From contig AP018794.1 of assembly GCA_009731425.1 (NCBI GenBank), positions 1,061,960 through 1,125,959 of the forward strand: 64,000 nucleotides of DNA, in the 5' to 3' direction. The notes beneath the pieces are model-generated. The model made no database searches, was not told where the DNA came from, and saw only the letters and a list, made by a program, of their open reading frames with translations. The stretch comes from Lachnospiraceae bacterium KM106-2 (GTDB lineage: Bacteria > Bacillota > Clostridia > Lachnospirales > Lachnospiraceae). Each line of letters starts with the position of its first letter. Position 1 is the first letter of the stretch. The translations under genes and the position numbers were made by a program. Positions 57,237 to 64,000 of the stretch are shown in pieces.

Positions 57237-58481
57237 ATGGAAAAGCCAGTTAGCCCTTTCGAATTACATGATACAGATATAGTAGTAGCATGTGTTGGAG
57301 ATAATGGAGGAACAGATAATAATATAATAAAAGAAGGATTTAAAAATTCAGTATATATACTTATAAATGAAGTTTATAAAGGTAAATCTGAAGATGAACT
57401 AATATATCCTATTATTTATAATGCTAGACATAGTATTGAACTTAGTTTAAAAATAATTATTAATAAGATATTTAAAATTTGTAAAATAAAAAACAAACAT
57501 TTTAACTTTACAGAAAAAGAAAGCTTGTTTACACATAATATAGAGAGATTAGATAAAACAATAAAAGATTATTACAGTATTGATAAAAGAATCAGAAATC
57601 CGTATGAGGACATAAGTCCCTATTTGAAAGACTATTTTATTGATAAAGATGGTGATGCATTTAAATATGAATCGAATAAAGATGGTCTTTTACATATGAG
57701 GGCTCAAGGTATTAGTTCCATAAGTATTGATATTTTTAAAGAAAAGTATAAAATTATTATGTCCGGGTTAGATCGCTTAATATACGAATTAGATTATCTT
57801 TATACTGAATATAGTATAGGGACCTTTACCCAAAAATTATCAAGAGAAGATTTATCTACAATCGCCAAGAGCTTACCAGAAAGAAATAATTGGAGTGATT
57901 CAGAATTTCCTAATATTAAAAAGAAAATCATAAAAAAATATGAAATTTCGTCTAATGAACTTTCGAAGGCTTTAGATATCATTCAAAATAATAGAGAATT
58001 TAGTGTTAATATAAAGCTTGAACAAAAATTTAATGAAATTTCCAAAAGAGAAATACAAAAATATGTTGAGTATGTATTCTCAAATGATAAGACTCAATGT
58101 CATAATTCATCTAAGCAATGTACGCAAGCATACGATAGTAAAAAATTATTAACGATACTACGAGAGAATGCAAATAAAAGAAATGAATTTTCTGAAGGTA
58201 TATCAGATGCTGTAATATATAGTTTACTCTCATTTTATATATGTGGAAGGAATCGAGATACTTTCTCCGAACAATTAGATATAATATATTCAAATATTGT
58301 TAAAAATAGAAATGACAAAATAGAGTGTATTCGGAAGATAGAGAAAAAAGATAGTTTATTATATGTTTTATATGGTATGAAAAAATGCGGTCAAGAAACA
58401 TATTTTAATGAAATTCAAAATATAATCCATAATTATGGAGAAACCACATCATTTGAAATCGATGAAAACTGGATCAACTAG
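57237..58481 (+). CDS. uncharacterised protein with HEPN-like features
   Basis: This 414-residue soluble protein is mostly alpha-helical and encoded in very AT-rich DNA. Residues about 55-75 (LIYPIIYNARHSIELSLKII) and 96-108 (FTHNIERLDKTIK) resemble the opening helices of HEPN-type domains, including the conserved HN-L pattern, although the classical RxxxxH motif is not evident. The C-terminal half (from 200) has no recognisable domain. GAGGTG (57225-57230) precedes the ATG. It lies between the dead IS3 element and the IS256 element, in the same island as the retron. A defence-related role is suggested by neighbourhood only. Confidence 0.6.
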   Translation: MEKPVSPFELHDTDIVVACVGDNGGTDNNIIKEGFKNSVYILINEVYKGKSEDELIYPIIYNARHSIELSLKIIINKIFKICKIKNKHFNFTEKESLFTHNIERLDKTIKDYYSIDKRIRNPYEDISPYLKDYFIDKDGDAFKYESNKDGLLHMRAQGISSISIDIFKEKYKIIMSGLDRLIYELDYLYTEYSIGTFTQKLSREDLSTIAKSLPERNNWSDSEFPNIKKKIIKKYEISSNELSKALDIIQNNREFSVNIKLEQKFNEISKREIQKYVEYVFSNDKTQCHNSSKQCTQAYDSKKLLTILRENANKRNEFSEGISDAVIYSLLSFYICGRNRDTFSEQLDIIYSNIVKNRNDKIECIRKIEKKDSLLYVLYGMKKCGQETYFNEIQNIIHNYGETTSFEIDENWIN

Positions 58482-58497
58482 AAATCTATATAGATGT

Positions 58498-58526
58498 ATT
58501 GTAGTGGTATATTGAACTTGTAACAC
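58498..58526 (+). repeat. stray left end of an IS3-type element
   Basis: Bases 58498-58525 match 55714-55741, the left end of the IS3 remnant, with one difference. No transposase sequence follows, so this is a fragment left after deletion or interruption by the next element. Confidence 0.75.
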
Positions 58527-58606
58527 TCGGGGACGCGGACATTTTCTTGGACTTATATTATCAAGCTAAGTTTGCGTCGATACTCCATTGAGCTCATAGC
58601 TCCCAA

Positions 58607-59980
58607 GAGTCTGTGAAAAAATCTCTGTAAATTTCATAAATATATAATGCAAAGGTCTTCTATGATAAAATATAAACATAGGAGGCCTTTAATTATGGCA
58701 AAGAAAGAAGTTTACAAAGTAGGAAAATTAACAGAAGGAAAGAAAAATATTATCAATGGATTACTTCAAGAGTACGATATCCAAGATGCATCAGATATTC
58801 AAGATGCTTTGAAAGATTTGCTTGGCGGAACAATCCAGGAAATGCTTGAGTCTGAGATGGATAATCACTTGGGATATAATAAGTATGAGCGTTCATCAGA
58901 TGTTAATAATTATCGGAATGGTACTAAATCGAAAAGAGTACGTAGCAAATATGGTGAACTAGTTATTGATGTTCCACAGGATCGTAGGAGTTCATTTGAA
59001 CCACAGATTGTACCGAAACGGCAAAAAGACATTTCTCAGATTGATGATAAAATCATTTCCATGTACGCAAAGGGAATGTCTACTAGACAAATTTCAGAAA
59101 CCATTGAAGATATTTACGGATTTGATGTAAGTGAAGGAATGGTATCAGACATTACCGACAAGCTACTTCCAGAAATAGAAAACTGGCAGAATCGTCCGTT
59201 AGATTCTGTGTATCCGATTATCTTTATTGATGCAGTTCACTTTTCTGTAAGGGATGATAGTATTATCCGCAAACTTGCTGTATATGTTGTGCTTGGAATT
59301 AACGAAGATGGTCGCAAAGAGGTTTTGACTATTGAGGTTGGTGAAAATGAAAGTAGCAAATATTGGATCAGTATATTAAACAGCCTTAAGAATCGAGGAG
59401 TTCAGGACATCTTAATCTTATGTGCTGATGGGCTTTCTGGAATTAAAGAAGCTATAGCTGCCGCTTTCCCACAGACCGAATATCAGAGATGCATCGTTCA
59501 TCAGGTACGAAATACCTTAAAATATGTAGCCAACAAGGACATGAAATCTTTTGCAAAAGATCTCAAGACCATATATACTGCTCCCGACGAGAAAACTGCC
59601 TTAAAACAGTTGGAAGCAGTCACAAACAAATGGGATGAAAAATATCCTACTGCAATGAATCGTTGGAAAGACAACTGGGATGTTATTAGCCCTATTTTCA
59701 AGTTCTCTTCAGATGTAAGAGTAGCCTTCTATACCACAAATTCTATTGAATCACTGAATTCATCTTATCGAAGATTGAATCGCCAGAGAAGTGTATTTCC
59801 AAGCCCTCAAGCACTTTTGAAGGCATTATATCTTGCTACTTTTGAAGCAACAAAAAAATGGACTATGCCTATACGCAACTGGGGAAAGGTTTATGGTAAA
59901 TTATCAATTATGTTTCAAAGACGTTTAGGATAAAATTAATGGAGCTAAGAATTCTTAGCTCCTACATTTTGGTGTTTGTT
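58607..59980 (+). mobile_element. IS256-type insertion sequence, ends uncertain
   Basis: The left end is probably near 58607-58645 (GAGTCTGTGAAAAAATCTCT), which has the form of IS256-family termini. I could not find a matching inverted repeat after the transposase. The region after 59933 holds two hairpins, a perfect 22-base palindrome at about 59940-59961 and CCTACAAAT-CCGA-ATTTGTAGG near 59982-60003, which may belong to the flanking DNA. The right end may therefore be truncated. Confidence 0.55.
58695..59933 (+). CDS. IS256-family (mutator-type) transposase
   Basis: This transposase of about 412 residues is full length for the family. The DDE residues are visible: Asp in IIFIDAVHFSV, Asp in LILCADGLSGIKEA and Glu in YTTNSIESLNSSYRR. 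The helix-turn-helix region KGMSTRQISETIEDIYG precedes them. I use the ATG at 58695, which has ATAGGAGG (58677-58684) upstream. An in-frame extension from 58647 covers the terminal region of the element. The reading frame is intact, so the enzyme may be active even if the right end is missing. Confidence 0.95.
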   Translation: MAKKEVYKVGKLTEGKKNIINGLLQEYDIQDASDIQDALKDLLGGTIQEMLESEMDNHLGYNKYERSSDVNNYRNGTKSKRVRSKYGELVIDVPQDRRSSFEPQIVPKRQKDISQIDDKIISMYAKGMSTRQISETIEDIYGFDVSEGMVSDITDKLLPEIENWQNRPLDSVYPIIFIDAVHFSVRDDSIIRKLAVYVVLGINEDGRKEVLTIEVGENESSKYWISILNSLKNRGVQDILILCADGLSGIKEAIAAAFPQTEYQRCIVHQVRNTLKYVANKDMKSFAKDLKTIYTAPDEKTALKQLEAVTNKWDEKYPTAMNRWKDNWDVISPIFKFSSDVRVAFYTTNSIESLNSSYRRLNRQRSVFPSPQALLKALYLATFEATKKWTMPIRNWGKVYGKLSIMFQRRLG

Positions 59981-60179
59981 ATCCCTACAAATCCGAATTT
60001 GTAGGTGTAAAGATCAAACGGTGTAGTGATGAAGTACTTAATCATAAAGGCAGTTAGAAATGCTGTGCTATAATAACTTCTAGTTAAATAATGCAGGTAT
60101 AATGGGAAATAATAGATATGTATTTATTTAGATTGTTTGCTATAATACAAAGGAATTAAGAAGAAATGGAGAAAATTAC

Positions 60180-60893
60180 TTGAAAATTTTATTAGCAGAA
60201 GATGATACCACAATCAGACAACGTTTAATACAGTCGGTGAATAATAATATAATAAATTCTGAAATAACTTCATATAAGAGTGCAAATGAAACTTTGTGCT
60301 ATGCGAAACAGAATAAGATAGATCTCTTTATTTTGGATATACAGCTAACAGATTACAAAGGAACCCATTTAGCAAAACAGATCAGAGCAATTCCAGAATA
60401 TAAGTTTACGCCGATTATCTTTATTACCGCGTTAGCTGGAGAGGAATTGATGGCATACCGAGAGCTAAAGTGCTATAGCTTTATTACAAAACCATTTACG
60501 GAACAGGAGATATATGAAGCATTGAAAGAGGTTCAGGAATATATAGAGAATGTTTCTTCGAAAAAGAAGACAATTCGAATTGAACAGAAGTGCTATATCT
60601 TTGAATATGATGTCAATCAAATTTCTTATATAGAGTCATACGGAAAACAGATTTTAATCCATGTGAAAAGGAATCATACCATAGAGGTCGATCAGATTGC
60701 TGGGTATTCTTTAAAAGGGATGATGGAACTGTTAAGGGATTGTCAGTTTGTGCAGTGTCATAAAAGTTATCTAGTCAATTGTAATGAAATCAGTCGAATC
60801 GATAAGAGTAATAATATTATATATATTAGAGAAAACGAGGAGCCAATTCCAATTGGAAATAAGTTCAGAGAGCTTATATTAGGAGAGAGATAG
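60180..60893 (+). CDS. LytTR-family response regulator
   Basis: This 237-residue regulator has an N-terminal receiver (LLAEDD, phospho-acceptor Asp53 in LFILDIQLTD, Lys in FITKPF) and a C-terminal LytTR DNA-binding domain (about 140-237: ISYIESYGKQILIH and FVQCHKSYLVNCNEI). It starts with TTG at 60180 behind GGAG (60168-60171). The sensor kinase begins one codon-length after its stop, so the pair is coupled. Such AgrA-like regulators often respond to peptides and control peptide export or bacteriocin genes. Confidence 0.93.
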   Translation: MKILLAEDDTTIRQRLIQSVNNNIINSEITSYKSANETLCYAKQNKIDLFILDIQLTDYKGTHLAKQIRAIPEYKFTPIIFITALAGEELMAYRELKCYSFITKPFTEQEIYEALKEVQEYIENVSSKKKTIRIEQKCYIFEYDVNQISYIESYGKQILIHVKRNHTIEVDQIAGYSLKGMMELLRDCQFVQCHKSYLVNCNEISRIDKSNNIIYIRENEEPIPIGNKFRELILGER

Positions 60894-62219
60894 ATGGACA
60901 TGATTCATATCTTTATAATAACATTACTAGATGTGATATCCTTGTTTGTACTCTGCAACATACTTTTATCAAAAGAAGAGGTTTCAAGTGCTAATTGGGT
61001 GAAATGGTTGGTTTGCGTCACTCTGTTTTATTTATTTTCACGGATTGAATTTACCAGTTGGGATCAATCAATTACGACAGACTTGCAAATATTCAATATG
61101 GATATACTGCCAGTAAGTTCATTTGGTGGAACCATTCTATTATGTATTGTACTAATGATAAGTAATAGTTTATTTTTGAAAATGAGTAATCAAAAATCCT
61201 TTTTAGGAACCATGTTTTTACTTAGTTCATTCATTTTTATTCGTGTATTTGCTATTATTTTATGTTCGCCCATTGGAAGAGAGGGATACGTATATTCCGT
61301 TCTGTTTCGTATTGTAACATTCATTATTATACTTGTGATAGCATCATTTCGTCCATACCATAGATTAGAACGATGGATGATAGAAAATAATATGATTACC
61401 AAGTTTTCAGTCATTATTACATTTGTTTTCACGATTTCTTTTATAATGACGGTACAATTTGATATTCGGATTATGTTCTTTCATATGGCAAGAGTGATCG
61501 GAAGTTTAACTCTTGTATTACTGTTTAATATATTAATAATTCTAGTTCAAAATAAGCAAATGCAAAGGAAAAAGAGTATAAAGGTTGCGAATCAATACCT
61601 TCCGATGATCGAAGAATTGATTGTAGAAGTAAGAGCAAGGCAACATGAATTTGATAATAAACTGACTGCAATCTTTAGTATATTGGAGAGTGCCAATGAC
61701 ATAGAGGAAGCGAAAGTAAAAATCTTTGAGTATACGAAAAATGTACAGTTAGACAATAATTCAAAAGAATTATTTATGTGTGAAAATCGGATAATAGCAG
61801 GAGTAATCTATGCAAAGATTCAATTAGCAAAGGAAAAAAACATTGAAGTCGTGGTGGTGAATAAAGCGTCCTTTTGTAATATTTCAACACCAGAGTATGA
61901 ATTAGTCGAAGTATTAGGAATTTTGATTGATAATGCAATTGAAGCCGGAAATGAGAGAGACATCATCTATATCGAGATGAAACGAGAAGAACAATATTTA
62001 GAGTTCGATGTCAGCAATCCTTGCGAATCAATGTCTACTACCCAATTTATGAATCTATTTGAACGAGGATATTCAAGTAAACAGAGTAAGCAGATAGCAC
62101 GAGGGTACGGATTGTATAATGTTAAGAAAATTGTCGAACAGTATGATGGAAGAATTATAACGAAAAATATAGAGAGAAATGAACAAAATTATATTATGAT
62201 TGGAATATGTCTACCATAA
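60894..62219 (+). CDS. GHKL sensor histidine kinase (AgrC/NatK-like)
   Basis: This 441-residue kinase has six to seven N-terminal membrane helices (1-218) and a cytoplasmic catalytic part. The phospho-accepting His251 is in VRARQHEFDNKLTAI, the N box is GILIDNAIEAGN (about 341-352), and the C-terminal G box is SKQIARGYGLYNV. The membrane domain without a large external loop is typical of AgrC-type peptide sensors. It forms a pair with the LytTR regulator upstream and precedes an ABC-type permease operon, which is a plausible target. No signal-peptide gene was found nearby. Confidence 0.92.
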   Translation: MDMIHIFIITLLDVISLFVLCNILLSKEEVSSANWVKWLVCVTLFYLFSRIEFTSWDQSITTDLQIFNMDILPVSSFGGTILLCIVLMISNSLFLKMSNQKSFLGTMFLLSSFIFIRVFAIILCSPIGREGYVYSVLFRIVTFIIILVIASFRPYHRLERWMIENNMITKFSVIITFVFTISFIMTVQFDIRIMFFHMARVIGSLTLVLLFNILIILVQNKQMQRKKSIKVANQYLPMIEELIVEVRARQHEFDNKLTAIFSILESANDIEEAKVKIFEYTKNVQLDNNSKELFMCENRIIAGVIYAKIQLAKEKNIEVVVVNKASFCNISTPEYELVEVLGILIDNAIEAGNERDIIYIEMKREEQYLEFDVSNPCESMSTTQFMNLFERGYSSKQSKQIARGYGLYNVKKIVEQYDGRIITKNIERNEQNYIMIGICLP

Positions 62220-62224
62220 TGGTT

Positions 62225-62288
62225 GGAATGAACAGGGGATATAGAGGAATGAAATATGAATCATTCTTTTATATCCCCTATTCGTTCC
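62225..62288 (+). terminator. very long hairpin after the kinase gene
   Basis: Arms of 28 bases (62225-62252 and 62261-62288) are complementary with only a few mismatches around an 8-base loop. No T tract follows. It separates the kinase gene from the next operon and may end its transcript or serve as an mRNA 3' stabiliser. Confidence 0.6.
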
Positions 62289-62295
62289 TAGTCTA

Positions 62296-62324
62296 TTGAA
62301 CTCTACATGAAACGTGCTTATACT
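62296..62324 (+). promoter_or_regulatory. promoter of the permease operon
   Basis: TTGAAC (62296-62301) and TATACT (62319-62324) are 17 bases apart. The first permease gene starts 33 bases downstream. A LytTR-type binding repeat was not recognised. Confidence 0.7.
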
Positions 62325-62356
62325 AAGAAAACAATATTGAAAAAGGAGATCACAAG

Positions 62357-63151
62357 ATGAAAAATTTAATAAAATCTCAGATAAAAAAGTATAGGTGGTC
62401 GGTTCTAAGTGCATGCTTAATTGCTTCGTTATTCACTTGTTTTATGATTTATCAGGTTGCCAATAGCTATTCATTAGAATTAGATTTAGAAACGTGGGAA
62501 ATCGCTACAAAGTATATCGCATTCTTGTTTCCACTATTGGTTGTAATTCCAACATGCTGGAGCTTATATTACGAAAAAAAGAATCGTTATTTAATTTATA
62601 CATTACCTAGAATTTCTAAGAAAAAATACGTTTTGGCAAATTGGCTTGTATCCGCTCTGGCAGGTGGTCTGATTCTTTTCATCAGTATGATGATTGGTGT
62701 CATTGTTGCTTTGTATGTGAAACCCGAGATAACAAGTAATCTGTCCTATATTGATCCAGTGACAGAACAGGCGGTATCGATATCTAATTATCATATATTG
62801 GGTGAGATATTTGTGAAACAATCCTTGTTATATGGAGTTATATTAAGTGTATGGAGAGCTATCATAGGGATGATCATTGCAACCATGGGTGTTGTGTTTG
62901 CTCTTTGCTTTGACAATATATTCGTAATTCTTACAGGCCCATTTGTATATGTATTGCTGGAAAACTTCTTGTTTTCAGTTCTTGGAAAACCAGAATATCG
63001 TTTAGTAACCTCATTTGATCCATCCTGTATTGATTTTCATAGGATAACAATTCAATCGATGTTGGTAGGACCCGCCATAGCAATCATTCTAACTGCAGCT
63101 ATTTATATTTATGTGATCAAGATAAAGAAACATGATCCATTTCAGGTATAA
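62357..63151 (+). CDS. ABC-2-like membrane permease
   Basis: This 264-residue integral membrane protein has six predicted helices: an N-terminal one (about 16-34), 51-67, a pair in 90-112, another group near 155-205 and a C-terminal helix near 233-251. Short cytoplasmic loops are basic (LYYEKKNRYLIYTLPRISKK). This fits an ABC-2-type export permease. No ATPase gene is seen between the promoter and the window end, so it may follow downstream. AAGGAG (62343-62348) precedes the ATG. Confidence 0.7.
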   Translation: MKNLIKSQIKKYRWSVLSACLIASLFTCFMIYQVANSYSLELDLETWEIATKYIAFLFPLLVVIPTCWSLYYEKKNRYLIYTLPRISKKKYVLANWLVSALAGGLILFISMMIGVIVALYVKPEITSNLSYIDPVTEQAVSISNYHILGEIFVKQSLLYGVILSVWRAIIGMIIATMGVVFALCFDNIFVILTGPFVYVLLENFLFSVLGKPEYRLVTSFDPSCIDFHRITIQSMLVGPAIAIILTAAIYIYVIKIKKHDPFQV

Positions 63152-63154
63152 CAC

Positions 63155-64000
63155 ATGAATCAAGTAAAGAAATATATTAGAAAAACAGATTATAGATATC
63201 TTGCATTTTTAACAATTGGATGCTTGCTTTTCTTTGTGAGTGATCTTAAAAATAGCGAATTAAGTCGAGAACAGTTTTTGCTACAAATGATAACAGAACA
63301 TTACTATATCACCTATTTTATGATTCCACTTTTTCTTGTAATGCTTTTTAAACAGTTGGAAAAAGAACAAATCATAATCATAATAAGGTATTCAACCTTT
63401 TGGAGATATTTTAAGCAAAAGATAGTAGAGCAGGTAGTAATGGTTGGAATATTTCTGTTGAATCAAGTAATTGTAATGATAGGAATAGCAGCTTTCCTTC
63501 CATCTAAAAATGCGTTTTTATCATTAGAATTACAAAAAAATATGAGATATGAAGTGATAACGGAATATGGTAAATACTTTGGTAAACCTCTTACTGCATT
63601 TTTTGTTAGTAGCGTCTATATGGGGATTGGCTTGCTTTTAGTAGCAGTTGTTATTACATGGATTGGACATTATTTTGAAACTAAAACAGCATCCCAAATT
63701 ATAATATCTATCTATTTGCTTATTGTAGTTGGACTTAAGGTGCCATATGTAAGTAACATTCCATTTTTATGTATGGATAATTTTATCGTATTTCATAGGA
63801 ATTTTTATTATCAGGGTAAGTTAGCGGTTAATGTAATATCGCTATTATTGATCTGTATATGGATCTATCGCAGTATCAAATACTCATGGGATCGTATCCC
63901 AGCATTTACTGGACGCAAAAGAAGAGGAATTGATCAGTATTATAGAAGGATACTTTTTTCAAAAAAAAGACTACTTATTATGATAGGAATCAGTGTTTTG
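63155..64000 (+). CDS. membrane protein, partial at the right window edge
   Basis: An ATG at 63155, three bases after the previous stop, opens a frame of 282 codons with no stop before the window ends. It encodes a polytopic membrane protein with helices at about 15-32, 50-66, 92-112, 149-174, 183-202 and 226-245, ending in a basic loop (GRKRRGIDQYYRRILFSKKR) and the start of another helix. It is the second component of the permease operon. It may be an ABC-2 partner of the upstream gene. The C-terminal end is not in the window. Confidence 0.75.
   Translation, partial: MNQVKKYIRKTDYRYLAFLTIGCLLFFVSDLKNSELSREQFLLQMITEHYYITYFMIPLFLVMLFKQLEKEQIIIIIRYSTFWRYFKQKIVEQVVMVGIFLLNQVIVMIGIAAFLPSKNAFLSLELQKNMRYEVITEYGKYFGKPLTAFFVSSVYMGIGLLLVAVVITWIGHYFETKTASQIIISIYLLIVVGLKVPYVSNIPFLCMDNFIVFHRNFYYQGKLAVNVISLLLICIWIYRSIKYSWDRIPAFTGRKRRGIDQYYRRILFSKKRLLIMIGISVL

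Overview
The window looks like a chromosomal segment of a low-GC Firmicute, most likely a clostridium of the Lachnospiraceae type. The evidence is AT-rich codon use, strong AGGAGG ribosome-binding sites with ATG, TTG and GTG starts, sigma-A promoters, an L27 with a cleavable N-terminus next to the Prp protease, and a LexA of the CGAACnnnnGTTCG type. Species assignment is inference. No rRNA, tRNA or CRISPR array was seen.

Layout. 1-4660: polysaccharide deacetylase, a sensor kinase/response regulator pair and two secreted or membrane-anchored proteins. 4685-9290: the conserved block rplU-prp-rpmA / obg-yhbY-nadD-yqeK-rsfS with an L21-type leader. 9480-17760: a structured RNA repeat, a MacAB-like export cluster (adaptor, permease, lipoprotein, ATPase) and a second ABC system headed by a small HMA protein with its own palindromic operator. 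18800-19910: lexA, divergent from a YneA-like LysM gene whose promoter carries two perfect LexA boxes. 20000-29400: DUF4405 membrane protein, tag glycosylase, HAD hydrolase, AraC regulator/GH35 beta-galactosidase pair, small membrane proteins, tyrosine recombinase and TtcA-like protein. 29500-46640: membrane GT-C-like protein, two amidases, YaaA/Bcp peroxide-stress pair, acetyltransferases, ArsC, two MarR units, a metallopeptidase and an ABC exporter split by a frameshift. 46780-52850: a small XRE-controlled operon, a HIT protein, a large fused ABC transporter, a VanZ protein and a small ORF that looks like the tail of a second HIT gene.

52850-60000 is a very AT-rich accessory island. Its key content is a complete retron: a promoter, a msr-msd RNA with matching a1/a2 arms and a long msd hairpin (53210-53340), a phosphoribosyltransferase-like accessory protein, and a reverse transcriptase carrying NAxxH, YADD and VTG motifs plus an N-terminal winged-helix-like extension. 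It is followed by a decayed IS3-type element, an orphan gene with HEPN-like features, a stray IS end and an IS256-type transposase. 60180-64000 holds a LytTR/GHKL two-component system followed by a separate operon of ABC-type membrane proteins that runs off the right edge.

The most noteworthy items are the retron and a roughly 142-base hairpin-rich repeat present twice (9483-9623 and 43098-43240, about 96% identical), which looks like an independently terminated small RNA family.
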